Shown: positions 11,963-22,773, counted from the stretch's first letter. The stretch: DNA of 64,000 bases from Nephrocerus scutellatus (GCA_947095585.1 OX352765.1:77669976-77733975); one strand, 5' to 3'. A program made the numbers and translations. The notes: generated by a model not told the origin, from the sequence alone.

Positions 11963-13579
11963 CGTTTCGGAACCAGCATTAGAGCTGCTCCTTTTGTTTT
12001 GAAAAAATATATATCCTTTTTTTCTATTTGACTATGACTGACTCTAAGCAGGTGAGCCGGAGTGTGTTTGTACATGCTGCTAAGGAAAACACAAAACTAC
12101 GCTAAATGCAGCACAAGCAATGAAAGCAGAAGCAGATACTTAAAAGGCGGAAGATTAAAACGAAAGTAAAAATTTCTTCTTTAAAAGAAATAAAAAGCGT
12201 ACCCATTAAAGGTATTCGGAGAACATTTGTTGGGAGCAACGGGTGCAAGTTCAGAAAGAAAGGGACAGCCACAAAATAAAGAAATAATATTTAAACAATG
12301 AAGAGAATATTTATCCAAACTGTTGTCGTTTATCTACTCGAGACGCAGCATTAGCTATAAAACTCTTAATAGGGGCGAACATTTTTGAATACTTTAACAT
12401 TTAAGAACTTAACCGCAATTTTAGCTAATTATTTAAATAGATATATATTATTCTGGAACAAGAGAAACCTAGATACGTCGCGTTTCGGTGCTTGATTTGG
12501 CGAGCGCTCATTAGCCGTAAATGTAGCAAAGCACTCCTGATTGTTATTATTATATTTTTATGTGTTTAATAATTTTCTTATATCATAATCATGTATCTGA
12601 ACATGCATTTAAATTACTTGAATAATAAGTGTTTCATAAAAAATTTATTTGTAAGATCGACTCAAAGTTGTTTTTCCATGAAAAAATTAAAGCTTTTCCT
12701 TATTAAATAATAATGGAAATCATTCCGTCTACCGATTGTCCCCTTTATGAGTTGAAAATTATGCTTAGTGTACTATTCTTTGCTTGAGAACTTCGTGCTC
12801 ATTCGTGCACTTCCAGCCTTTATTTACTGCCGCAAAGTGCTATATGTACTAACTGGTAGTCTTCTGTAATAAAGTATTCTCGTCGGCAGCGAGTTACATG
12901 CTTCATACTGTATAACGCGGACAATCGTTTATATCAAATTTAATATTAAGTTCGGGCACAACCAAGTAACAAACATCGAAACGCCGGCCGCTAAGTTCGT
13001 TTCTCATCACTGCACCGTCCGTGGATATTTTCCCATTCCATAAAATGTTGGTTACTGTAGTAGCCTACGGTTTATGGCATACTTTGGACAAACAGCCCTA
13101 ATACGCCAATAACAACAAAGCCTTCTCAAATTTGAAAAACAGAGTTTGAGGCATCTACAATTTTGGCCCAAAAAACATTGCGCATATTTGAAATTCGAGT
13201 ACCATGAAGGAGTCCATTGCGTTTTGTTTCTGTTGTGTCGGTAAATACGGTCCAATAAATCCTAACTTGTATACGTGGCAAAAAACCTGAGGCATATGTT
13301 ACCTAATTGTGATCAAATTATTTTCGATTGGAAATCCACAAAACAAGTTTAGGTGCAGGATGTAACAAACACGAGTGTACATTATATAGATTTGGTATGT
13401 GTCGGTACCTTCCGCTTCCTAACAATAAAGCAAAATTCACTTTTGTACAATTTGTAATAATTTCCAGAGCTAGCGAATTGAATAGTAAAATGTTATTTAA
13501 CAATTTTAAGCGGATTGATGGTCATATTAGTGGTTTTATTGTTTTGTACTTTCAATATTTTAAACAATTAATGTTATAC
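11963..13579. other. No recognisable gene
   Basis: AT-rich. The minus-strand ORF at 13052-13255 and the plus ORF at 13328-13627 carry no recognisable domain; the latter runs into the LTR. Confidence 0.45.
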
Positions 13580-13583
13580 ATAT

Positions 13584-14066
13584 TGTTACGAAATTTAGGA
13601 TTTCAAGTTCGTAAAGGAATAAAATAAAGGAATTAAATAAAAAAAAATTACAAACAACAACTCTAATAAACAATCAGTAAAAATAACACAAGTTCACAAT
13701 ACTCTACTGGACACAAAAACACTTATAACACATGTACTTTACAAAAATTCTCTTGTGTGGTAGCTTTATCACTTTGTTAGAACTTTTACAACTTGACTGG
13801 TTAAATTCATAAATTATCTTATCTTATCATCTTCTAAAAATAAACTACATGCTCAATCATGTTCCTACCGCAAAAACCGGTTTGACTACATTTTTGACAG
13901 TACAGTACATAATGATTCAAACTTACAGGCGATTACATTTCCAATAATCTTACAGCTCAAAAGTATGCTACATAATAGTGCTTATTTTAAGTATGCAGTA
14001 GGAACATTGCGATTTATCTAAGGACTCGAATTCTATTATATGCGCTACTTACTACTTTTCGTAACA
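13584..14066 (-). mobile_element. Solo LTR, gypsy-like retrotransposon family 1
   Basis: On the minus strand it starts TGTTACGAAAAGTAGTAAG and ends TTTCGTAACA, giving TG...CA ends inside a short inverted repeat. It is flanked by ATAT at 13580-13583 and 14067-14070, a perfect 4-bp target duplication. ATAT-type 4-bp sites are usual for the 17.6/297/gypsy group. The copy at 16191-17575 is the same LTR on the other strand; compared with it, this copy lacks a segment of about 150 bp that holds the TATA box and initiator, so it should be promoter-dead. No internal retroelement region adjoins it, hence solo. Confidence 0.9.
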
Positions 14067-14101
14067 ATATAATGAGCTTCTTGCTATAGTATAGTAATAT
14101 T

Positions 14102-14150
14102 CCAAGGCCTAGCTTCTCGCGACCATTTGTGTTGTGCATGTATATTTTTT
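14102..14150 (-). repeat. SINE 3' fragment
   Basis: Reverse complement of the SINE body (CCAAGGCCTAGCTTCTCGCG, then GTGTTGTGCATG). The very end with the CGCGCC motif is missing. Confidence 0.65.
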
Positions 14151-14390
14151 TGCACACAAATGGCAGGAATCTACAATTTAATGCCGTATCCGAATGGCGA
14201 ACGGCGCCATTGTGCATGGTCATGCTGCACAGTGCACTCTAGCACACGCCAACGTCAATTAAAAATTAAAATAAAAATAACGGTTCGCGCAGTAGTTCGA
14301 TCGACAAGTGTAAAGTGCAGTGTGTGGTCTCGGTGTGATCCATCCTCAACAGCGCAGCTAAAGAACTTGGTGAAACATAACTATCGTATG

Positions 14391-15900
14391 TTTTGCATGA
14401 CAAATCCGCTGTGCTAGATGGAATTTCCCCAATAGTTCTGAAGAGGTGTTCTTCCAAGCTGGCATTTGCGTAAGCTTTCCCATCTATCCTATTCTTCTGG
14501 ACTCTTCCCGAGAAGTTGAAAGACAGCCTTTGTTCAGCCCATACCCAAAAAAGTCGAGCCGTCGTCTCCTTCTTCGTACCGACCCATAGCACTTACATTC
14601 ATTCTTTCCAAGGTCATGGAAACGCTGATCAATTATCAGCTTAAGAAATATCTTGAAACCAACGAAATCCTTAGTGACCGGTAGTATGGATTTCGTGGGC
14701 AACGTTTAATGGGTATTTGATGGTATATATCACCGAACAGTGGAAGCGGTCTTTGCATCAATTTAGAGAAAGCAAAGCTGTTGTACTTGATATTTCTAAG
14801 GCATTTAACAGAGTTTGCCATCAAGCTTTTTTGTCCCCCAATGGTTACTATGGAGTCGATGATAAACTGCTTGACTGGATTATAAGCTATCTTTTGGACA
14901 GCTCAATTCAAGTTGTATTGGACGGCCAAAGTGCATTACTTAAATGCTGGCGTTCCCCAGGGCTCCGTTTTGTCCCCGATACTCTTTCTCATTTTTATTA
15001 ATGATCTCTTATCTGTGACTTCTAATCCAATTTACTCTTTCGCTGACGACAGCACTCTCAGCTTCGCATATAAGTTTGAGGAACGTCCCTCCACTTCTCA
15101 TGTGGAAATCAAACAACTACGTATGTTAAGCACGTTAAATTCTGACATAGACAGCACAATAAAATAGGGAGCAAACAATCGAGTATAAGTTAACGCTTCC
15201 AAAACCCAATGCTGTCTCCTGCCGTATAAGCGAATCCTAATTCCCTTGCCATTATCTATGAATGGCACTTCCAACGAGAAAACTGAAAATCTCGCAATAC
15301 TCGGTACGTGCGTTAACGACAAGCTTCGTTTGAATGACCACAATTTCACCAGCGCCAAAAAGGCTTCGAAATGGTTAGGTTTTCTAGCCCGGTGCAAGAA
15401 ATATTTCACTCCCCCTAACCTGGCTACTATCTATAAGGCTGTTATTCGCCCTAAACTTGAGTAGAATTGTCATATCTGGTCTGGTGCGCCTAAAACTACC
15501 TTGCATCAGCTAGATAGAATACAAAATCGCGTTATAAAACTTATCGGTGACGCAAATATAGCGAATTCAACAGCGGTGCTCAAGAGAAATAGCCAGTTGC
15601 ATGCCACCTCTCCTTGAATTCAACCGTAATACTCGTAGCTCCATGAATGCTTATCAATTAACACTCAAGCCTATGTACGTACAGATAAGGTCAGGGATTC
15701 GTTCTTCAGCCGTACGTGGAATTCTTTGACAAGGTCTGTCTTCTCACATCACTATGATCCACAGTCATTCAAAACACAAGCTCATAGACATCTCCTCTTT
15801 TCTCCTACTTTTTCGCAACGCCCACGCTGTGCCAAGCAATGCTCGGCTTTATAAGGTTGCAAACCACTTTAAGCGTGCGCGAATTATAAAAAAAAATCTT
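14391..15900 (+). pseudogene. CR1/Jockey-superfamily LINE, reverse transcriptase fragment
   Basis: Decayed RT region without RNase H. In order: KSAVLDGISPIVLKR (14400-14445), the finger block ending LMVYITEQWKR near 14750, palm motif A VLDISKAFNRVCHQ near 14790, SIQVVLDG near 14910, GVPQGSVLSPILFLIFINDL near 14950-15005, motif C FADDS near 15037-15052, then KYFTPPNLATIYKAVIRPKLE near 15400-15460 and LDRIQNRVIKLIGD near 15510-15550. Frameshifts and stops at several points. The 3' end, with AACGCCCACGCTGTGCCAAG near 15818 and an A-rich run near 15890, matches the end of the antisense copy at 22.77-23.88 kb. The element sits between the two inverted solo LTRs. Confidence 0.85.
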
Positions 15901-16556
15901 TCTTGTACAAAAATCTATTTTAATTTTATTTGTTGTCAAAATAAAAATTAAATGATATGAAATATGAATTAAATAATATAATATTAATAATATAAATTAA
16001 ATCGATTCGTAAGATTTTACTGCGGTAAATATGTCAATAAGTCTAAAATAAGTCTTCCTTTCGGAAAGGGCCTATTTCATAATGAAATAAGTTATTTGTG
16101 AGTATGAGTCACTACTCACAAATGGGGCGAGAGAAGAACCGATTAGAAATTTGTAGAACTATTAATTCTCCTGAATATAACTAAAAATACTGTAACGAAA
16201 AGTAGTTAGTAGCGCAGATAATGGAATTCGAATCCCAAGATAAATCGCAATGTATATACTCGTACAAAAATAGGCACTTTATTTAGAATTGCATACTTTT
16301 AGGCTGTAAGATTAATTAGATTATTTTAACTGTAACCGACTGTAAGTAGAAATAATTATGTACTGTTCAAAAATGCAGTCAAACCGGTTTGTCTGGTTTG
16401 CTCGGTTTTTGTGTAACTACATGATTGCACATGTAGTTTATTTTTAGAAGATGACTCATTACATATAAGTATGGTTAGTTGTAAATAAGGGAAGTTGCCA
16501 CAATTTTCTGTTCTTTTCTCGATAAGATTGGACGTTTCTGAAAATTTTTTAATGAG

Positions 16557-16591
16557 TATAAATAGAGGCGTTTGACCGATGTAGTTCAGTT
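16557..16591 (+). promoter_or_regulatory. LTR core promoter: TATA box and initiator
   Basis: TATAAATAG at 16557-16565 and TCAGTT at 16586-16591. The initiator A lies 31 bp from the first T of the TATA box, normal spacing for an arthropod RNA polymerase II promoter. Located in the solo LTR. Confidence 0.65.
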
Positions 16592-16740
16592 CTTATTTGA
16601 AATTCAACCAGTTAAGCTGGAATAGCTCTTGCAGAAATACAGTGAAAAACAAGTTCTATACTGTAATAAGTGCTTTCGTGTACATTTAAAGTTATCACCA
16701 GTATAAAATTGTGAACTTGTGTTATTTTTACTGTTTGTTT

Positions 16741-16746
16741 AATAAA
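16741..16746 (+). terminator. Polyadenylation signal AATAAA in the LTR
   Basis: AATAAA about 150 bp after the initiator, at the expected R-region position, immediately before the Helitron insertion point. Confidence 0.5.
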
Positions 16747-16757
16747 GTTGTAATTTA

Positions 16758-17503
16758 TCTATATATATAAAAATCAATTGCTGTTCGTTAGACTGGCTAA
16801 AACTCGAGAACGGCTGAACCGATTTGGCTAATTTGGGTCTTAAATTATTTGTGGAAGTCCAGAAAAGGTTTAAAAGGTGAATTCAGCCCCGCTAGGTCGC
16901 GCTGGTATCGTTTTTTTCTGAAAATTCTTATTTATGGAACGATTTGGCTCAAATTTGCACCATATAATATTTAAATAAAAAGAAAGTCGTTGACGAAATT
17001 TGGACCCGATAGGTGGCGCTGGTGTCGTTTTTTTTTCCGAAAATTCTTATTTATGGAACGATTTGGCTCAAATTCACACCATATAATATTTAAATAAAAA
17101 GAAGGTCGTTGACAAAATTTGGACCCGACTGGATTGGTGAGTTGGTTAGTTATTGGGGTGTAATTGGGCGTGGCGTCAGTGGGCAGGTGGTCAAGGGGCG
17201 GGGGTCAGCGGGATGGGGCAGCCAGGAAACGCGGGTGTAAGTGGGCGTGGCGTCAGTGGGCGGGAGTCAGTGTGATGGGGCAGCCGGGAAACGCGGGTGT
17301 AAGTGGGCGTGGCGTCAGTAGGTGTGAGGTCAGTGGGTGTGAGTTCAGTAGGTGGTGGGTCAGTGTGTATGAGGTCAATGGGTGGGTGGTCAGTGGGCGG
17401 GAGGTCAGTGGGCGGGGGTCAGTCGGATGAGGCAGCCGGGAAACGCGGGTGGAAGTGGGCGTGGCGTCAGTGGGCGGGTAGCAAAGCGCACGGGAACAGC
17501 TAG
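16758..17503 (+). mobile_element. Non-autonomous Helitron nested in the solo LTR
   Basis: Begins TCTATATATATAAAAATCAA and ends CACGGGAACAGCTAG, that is 5'-TC and CTAG-3', and sits between an A (16757) and a T (17504), the Helitron A^T target. The left part is the widespread insect Helitron leader (ACTCGAGAACGGCTGAACCG). No Rep or helicase coding. Removing it restores a continuous LTR, which proves the nesting order: LTR first, Helitron second. The right third (17155-17490) is a GC-rich minisatellite. Confidence 0.88.
17155..17490 (+). repeat. GC-rich minisatellite inside the Helitron
   Basis: Repeats of GTGGGCGTGGCGTCAGTGGG and shorter GGTCAGTGGG units, with longer blocks containing GGGGCAGCCGGGAAACGCGG recurring three times. 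Overlapping open frames here are products of the repeat, not genes. Confidence 0.8.
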
Positions 17504-17639
17504 TAAATTAATAAACTTGTGTTGTGTTTTATTTGCAAAATCCTTTACGAACTCGAAAGCCGAAATTTCGTAACAATACACTAATACAAATATAAAACCA
17601 ATAAATGTAAAAGGCTTAGTTTTTCCGGTACAAACTTTT

Positions 17640-17930
17640 ATGTATAAATCGACATATGCCACACCGGTCACTAACCTCACACGTTTCATACGTTCCACAC
17701 ACATCACACGCGCTACACGTGCCACCCACGACACACGCGTCACAAAATTTCAGCTGTATAGGACGTGAGAAAGTTGACTAATAAGGACTTAAAAGAACTC
17801 AACTCAAGAACTGGGATCACACAAATAGCTCACAGAAATAGTTCACAAAATTTTAGCTCTGTAGGAAAGTCGAAAATACAGACACTTCAATTAAGTAAAA
17901 GTTTTTTAAAAAACACAACAATAAAATTGC
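17640..17930 (+). repeat. Diverged tandem repeat related to 40.34-40.80 kb
   Basis: Contains CACAAAATTTCAGCTGTATA and CACAAAATTTTAGCTCTGTA about 100 bp apart, preceded by CACACG/CACGCG-type runs, and ends AAGTAAAAGTTTTTTAAAAA, as the array near 40.8 kb does. Confidence 0.6.
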
Positions 17931-17994
17931 ATGCTATTCAACTCGTACCTATACGATGACTTATTTTGGGACCAAAATCAGCGGTCTTCTTTCT

Positions 17995-18181
17995 TTATTT
18001 CCTGTACTCCGCGGGGGAGCATAGGACTTTTACAAACGCCCGCCAACGAACTCGATTTATCACCTGAGGTTTCAAGAGACGCCACTCGGTCCCCTGGGAT
18101 CTTGTTTCCTCTTCTACTGTCCTTTTCCATGTCTTGTTAGGACGGCCATATCGACGGCTTCCTTGTGAATTCCAGTCAGCG
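17995..18181 (-). pseudogene. RTE-type LINE, lineage C, C-terminal fragment
   Basis: The minus strand reads YGRPNKTWKRTVEEETRSQG, then LCSPAEYRK and a stop at 17995-17997. This is the conserved C-terminal GRP-TW-RTVEEE block of RTE ORFs with a W-R-V-LCS ending. A more complete lineage C copy is probably the one at 49.12-50.44 kb, but that one lacks this end, so the link is inferred. Confidence 0.7.
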
Positions 18182-18866
18182 GTAATTATGACAAATGTAG
18201 TTTTTTTGGTTATTTGATAAAAATAACGATAATTGTAATAAATTATTTGAACAACAAATTAAGAAGAAAACCCCGCGTTTGTAACCGATTTCTGTGCCCT
18301 TCATATAATCATCGTACTCAGGCGCAGGATGCGTTTATAAATTTGTAAAAAAAAACTCAGATTTAGAATTAATACAAACCAGATTGTATCCTAAGAGCAT
18401 ACAAAGGCCATTTGGCGGAAATGAGTTCATGTTTTAACCTATTCTCGTAGTGTATTTCCGCAAATAGGACACACAAAAAATCTTCAGTTGAATAGCACAT
18501 CGACTGACAGATGCTTAACTCTACAATACGAGTAAAATCATGAGGATTGCTGAACGGAAAATGTGTAAGGTTCGGATGATATCCTGAGGCATCTCTTCCT
18601 GCCGTATTTAATGCATCTACAACCTACCTGCGTGTATGTGCAAGAATTTGTTGTTAACTTCCAATTCGAATGAATAAAAACGTGAGGAGGTCGACTTACT
18701 CTTCAAGGATCGTCGTGTGTGCTTGAGATTCAATAGAAAAAAGTAGTAACTAGAAAACGAATGTTTTGCAGTATCATCATCGTCATCATCATCGCTCCAT
18801 CATGGCACCTTATAAGTTTTCTTTTTCTGTTGTTTTTTTTCATGGTTATCTTAACATACGACTATA
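18182..18866. other. No recognisable gene
   Basis: No supported coding sequence. A short CAT-repeat lies at about 18774-18796. Confidence 0.5.
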
Positions 18867-18868
18867 TA

Positions 18869-20172
18869 AAGGGTGTTTTTTTAGGAGGTTTGTTTTTCCG
18901 ATAGATGTCGTTTTATTTTATGACAGTTGTTTTGACAGCTCAAAGTGGCATTTCTACTCAGTATTGTTTGGCAAATCATTATGAATAGGTTAACTCCAGA
19001 ACAACGTTTTCAAATCGTGGAAATTTATTTTCAAAATCAGTGTTCAATTAAAAATGTTTATAGAGCACTTCGTGAATTTTATGGTGCACATAATCGTCCG
19101 TCAGAGACCACCATAAAGAACGTAATTACCAAATTTCGGTCTACATTCACTCTTTTGGATGCCAAGCCACCGACAAGAATGAGAAGAGTTCGTACAGAAG
19201 AAAATATTGCTGTCGTTGAGGCCAGTGTCGAAGAAAACGACAATTTATCGATTCGTCGTCGTGCTCAGCAAATTGGACTTTGTCCATCGACTTTATGGAA
19301 AATTTTACGTAAAGATTTGGGTTTGGTGCCATACAAAATTCAATTGGTGCAAGAATTAAAGCCACACGACCATCGTTTGCGCCGTGAATTCAGTGATTGG
19401 TCGTTAAATCAATTGAACGAAGATCCATTTTTTTACCGTAAAATTCTCTTCAGTGATGAGGCGCATTTTTTGTTAAATGGATACGTCAACAAACAAAATT
19501 GTCGCATTTGGAGCAAAGATAATCCACACGCCGTTCAAGAATTACCAATGCATCCTGATAAATGTACTGTTTGGTGCGGTCTATGGGCTGGTGGGATCAT
19601 CGGTCCATATTTCTTTAAAAATGAGGAAGGACGACGCGTTACCGTGAATGGAAATCGATACAGAACCATGTTAAATGAGTTTTTGTTGTCAAATCTTGAA
19701 GATATGGATATGGATGAAATGTGGTTTCAACAAGATGGTGCCACTTGCCATACAGCACGTGAAACAATCGACTTATTGAAGGAAACTTTCAACGACAACA
19801 TTATTTCGAGAAATGGTCCGGTGAATTGGCCTCCGCGTTCGTGCGATTTGACGCCACTCGATTACTTTTTGTGGGGATACGTGAAGTCATTGGTTTATGT
19901 GGATAAACCTCAATCGATTGACGCTTTGGAAACCAATATTCAACGTGTCATTGCTGACATACGCCCTCAAATGCTTGAAAAAGTGCTGGAAAATTGGACC
20001 TCCAGAATGACATTTGTGAAAAATAGTCGTGGTAGCCATATGCCAGAAATTGTGTTTAAATGTTAAATGCCAAAAAATTATCTACCAAATAAAAAAAAAT
20101 TTTGGTCATTTCATAATTTTATATGTGTTTTATTCAAAAAAAAAATCGGCAACCTCTTAAAAAAACACCCGT
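18869..20172 (+). mobile_element. Complete DD41D mariner (rosa-type) transposon
   Basis: The left end AAGGGTGTTTTTTTAGGAGG and the reverse complement of the right end ACGGGTGTTTTTTTAAGAGG differ by only a few bases. Both are bordered by TA (18867-18868 and 20173-20174), the duplicated mariner target. The 1304-bp length is typical of mariners. It encloses an uninterrupted transposase, so this is the only element in the window that looks structurally autonomous. Confidence 0.93.
18981..20066 (+). CDS. DD41D mariner (rosa family) transposase, intact
   Basis: Transposase of 361 residues that would cut and paste its own element at TA sites in the nucleus. The N-terminal third holds two helix-turn-helix regions for binding the inverted repeats (about residues 5-45 and 88-115, around CSIKNVYRALREFYG and STLWKILRKDLGL). 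The catalytic triad is D159 in LFSDEAHF, D252 in FQQDGATCH and D294 in LTPLDYFLWG. The 41 residues between the last two define DD41D, the rosa/Visitor group. An in-frame ATG lies 36 bp upstream (18945), but the ATG at 18981 is chosen because it gives MNRLTPEQRF, the usual start in this family. No stop or frameshift. Activity is inferred from intactness only. Confidence 0.92.
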   Translation: MNRLTPEQRFQIVEIYFQNQCSIKNVYRALREFYGAHNRPSETTIKNVITKFRSTFTLLDAKPPTRMRRVRTEENIAVVEASVEENDNLSIRRRAQQIGLCPSTLWKILRKDLGLVPYKIQLVQELKPHDHRLRREFSDWSLNQLNEDPFFYRKILFSDEAHFLLNGYVNKQNCRIWSKDNPHAVQELPMHPDKCTVWCGLWAGGIIGPYFFKNEEGRRVTVNGNRYRTMLNEFLLSNLEDMDMDEMWFQQDGATCHTARETIDLLKETFNDNIISRNGPVNWPPRSCDLTPLDYFLWGYVKSLVYVDKPQSIDALETNIQRVIADIRPQMLEKVLENWTSRMTFVKNSRGSHMPEIVFKC

Positions 20173-20352
20173 TACAAATACGGGTTGAGAAGTGAATAAT
20201 TCATGGCATTCCTAAAATGTTATGCAGAAGCACTCTGACATTTTTATTTTGGTTTCAGCATTATAGTGATAAAGTTTAACCGAGACTTTGTTATTATAAT
20301 TTGAAAATATACGATAATATACGCAATTGTTCTATCGATTAAACTGGTAACC

Positions 20353-20771
20353 GGCCGATTCCACTAGAACAATTCTACTGGCAGAATCCCACTTGACACA
20401 ATTCGACTGGCATTATAACTTGTATGGTTACACGGAAACGCATATACACAAATTAATATTTTACTTGCGTAGGCGTGGTTTTAATTGTACATTATCGTTT
20501 ATCGTTGGTTATGGTTTTTTTTTCAAACATTTTGCAATTTTTTTATTACATTCGTATTCTTTCTTTAGGTAAGTTTTTAAGTTTAACTTTTTTTATCATT
20601 TAACGAATTCAACTTTCATAATTTAACTTTTTGATAATCAAATCACGCGCGCGATTTACTACCCTAAATGCGTTTGATTATCAAAAAGTTAAATTGTGCA
20701 AGTGGAATTGTGCCAAGTGGAATTGTAGCAGTGGAATTGTGTCCAGTGGAATTGTGCTAGTGGAATAGGCC
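20353..20771. mobile_element. Foldback-type element with repeated GTGGAATTGTG arms
   Basis: The left arm reads GGCCGATTCCACTAGAACAA; the right arm, reverse complemented, reads GGCCTATTCCACTAGCACAA. Both arms continue as several copies of a roughly 13-bp unit (CACAATTCCACTGG and variants), four or five per arm. The centre holds a perfect 23-bp inverted repeat. No coding capacity. Target duplication not identified; the superfamily is unknown. Confidence 0.75.
20620..20695. repeat. Perfect 23-bp inverted repeat around a CG-alternating loop
   Basis: The arms 20620-20642 and 20673-20695 are exact reverse complements (AATTTAACTTTTTGATAATC...). The loop of 30 bp contains CACGCGCGCG. Lies at the centre of the foldback element. 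Confidence 0.9.
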
Positions 20772-21037
20772 TAGAATCATAAAAGTAGGATTAAAAACAT
20801 TAAAAAATTGCAGTTACAATTTGTATCTATTCTGTTTTATTTGTAGATAAGAAATTAGGTTGTTGTCTACCGGGTGACTGACACGAAGTGTTACCAACTT
20901 CAGACTGTCATTGCTGTCAAACCAGTGATGACAGAGCGCTCAAATTTTCACTAATGACAGTTCATTCCATTGTTTACAAGCGTACAAAAGCAGTACAACA
21001 GTTTAGTTGTAAATATTCAGAAAAAAAATTATCCGCA

Positions 21038-22019
21038 ATGGAATTCAAACGTAATAGTGTGATTGCTCTATTTATGTCTGGAAAACCACAGCCGCAGATT
21101 GTTAACCAGTTAAAACATCTGCATGTGAATAAAATGTTTGTGTATCGCACCATAAATCGTTATAACGATACTGGCAGCATTGCAAAACGCCATGGTGGTG
21201 GACCGAAACGCACCGCGACATCGCCGGATATCATTCGGAAAGGTGAAGGCCAAATTGGCTCGGAATCCGCGCCGTAGCGGCAGAAAAATAGCTCGTGATA
21301 CTGAAAGATCATTTTGGACAAAAGGCCTTGAAATTCCAAAAAACGCATGTTCTCACCGATGCTCAAAAAAAAGTTAGAGTGGAAAGAGCAAAGGAGTTGT
21401 TACGGTTGCACGAAAGTGGCGATTTGCCGAATTTGGTTTTCTCCGATGAGTCAACGTTCGTTATTGAGCAATATGGGAACAAGCAAAACGACCGGATTTA
21501 CTTGCCCGGCCCTTCTACTGAAAATTTGGACCAACGGATTGCCACTCGAAACCAAGCGCCGCCGATGGTGATGGTAACGCTCTTTGGACCGTGGCATCAA
21601 GATAAATGCTCATATTTATCGGGATCATGTGTTGGAGGGAGCGTTGCCTTGAGCCTTGGGTACAAAAACATTTCGGCCGCAGAGCCTGGACATTTCAACA
21701 GGACTCGGCGCCGAGTCATAAAGCGCTCGTTAATCAAGATTGGCTGAGAAACAACGTTCCGTGGTTCATTTCCACTGCCCACTGGCCATCAAATTCACCG
21801 GATGCACATCCGCTAGATTTTTCGGTTTGGGGTATTTTGAAGAGCAAGGTCGGGACAAAAAAATACCAAAGTGTCGATCATCTCAAGCAAGCGCTTCGCC
21901 GGGAATGGGCCAAAATACCGCAGAGCCACTTTCGTGCTGCATGCAATAGCTTTGTCGGCCATTTGAAGGCCATAATCGCGGCTAAGTCAAAATCTGCTAA
22001 TGCAATTCTAAAAATTTAA
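21038..22019 (+). pseudogene. maT-type (DD37D) mariner transposase, frameshifted
   Basis: Starts MEFKRNSVIALFMSGKPQPQ at 21038 with a helix-turn-helix and the KRHGGGPKRT linker; the frame changes at about 21240 (KVKAKLARNPRRSGRK), a small deletion follows near 21295, and the core continues (FQKTHVLTDAQKKVRVERAK, then NLVFSDESTF with the first catalytic Asp near 21445). Two more shifts near 21590-21650 lead to the last frame, with WTFQQDSAPSH and SPDAHPLDFS and a stop at 22017-22019. Counting from the QQD aspartate to the PLD aspartate gives 37 intervening residues, the maT signature. Inverted repeats were not identified. Dead, and unrelated in sequence to the intact DD41D element upstream. 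Confidence 0.87.
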
Positions 22020-22339
22020 ATATTTGTGAACATTTTTTACTGAAGATCTGAAGATCTATTTCAGACTAATTATATTAAGATTAAATCATAGCCCGGAATA
22101 AGCCCGAACACAAATAATCTTTTCTCTGCTTTGCAGTTTACGCCGTCGTTAATTTAGATGAAATTTAGTTAACAATAATTGTCAATGATTTGGGCCTTCT
22201 TCGTTTATACACCAAATTAACTGTAAAATTTGTTCTAAAAAAAAATTGCCGGCATTAAAGACGAGCTTTACAATGCATGTTTAGGTTTGGCATAACTGCC
22301 AAACTCGTTCGACCGCTGTGTTCGTTGTTTCGTCAACAA

Positions 22340-22750
22340 ACAACCCGACTGAGTCCTTCGATGTCAAGAGTAGATCTGGGCAAGTTGAAGTGCTGTTTGA
22401 AGATCATTTTGGGAAACTCTTAGATCCAGGAAGACGAACGATTTCAGTAAAGCCTGTCCAACTTCTAGCAATCGCCGAAAATATTGATATCATTGAAGCT
22501 GTCACTGGTTCATTTACCGGCACCAGAGAAAACTGACGAAACTGGGATTAGCGGTTAAAAGAAGGCAGTTATAACTTTGATGTCTTAAGCATTTTGTTTA
22601 TCTAGGCTCCGATATAACATCTGATAACAAGACCAGCTCAGAATTCAAACGAAGAATAACTTTTGACAATCGATGTTTATTTGGGCTAAGAAGCCAATTA
22701 AGTTTAAGATTAAGTTTACTCTTGACCACTAAGACGAATGCTGAAGATGG
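22340..22750 (+). pseudogene. RTE-type LINE, lineage B, RT palm/thumb fragment
   Basis: Reads AENIDIIEAVTGSFTGTRE near 22480-22530, a decayed version of the YADD-IDIIGR region, then a shifted frame with SYNFDV, YLGSDITSDNKTSSEFKRR and NRCLFGLRSQLS near 22560-22700. These are the RT-connector motifs seen in the lineage B copies at 44.3 and 53 kb. Confidence 0.7.
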
Positions 22751-22773
22751 CAGATGAAGATATCCTTGGATAT

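Larger units (their letters stand above)
16191..17575 (+). mobile_element. Solo LTR, gypsy-like family 1, interrupted by a Helitron
   Basis: Starts TGTAACGAAAAGTAG and ends TTTCGTAACA, flanked by ATAC at 16187-16190 and 17576-17579 (perfect 4-bp duplication). Without the nested Helitron (16758-17503) the LTR is 639 bp, longer than the 483-bp sister LTR at 13584-14066 because it keeps the promoter segment. No internal retroelement sequence adjoins it. The Helitron lies just behind the polyadenylation signal. Confidence 0.9.

Noticed and set aside
17164..17573. Several overlapping G/W/V-rich frames
   Set aside because: Products of the GC-rich minisatellite within the Helitron.
18945..18980. 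Upstream ATG extending the mariner transposase to 373 residues
   Set aside because: The extra 12 residues lie before the conserved MNRLTPEQRF start and have no match to family N termini.
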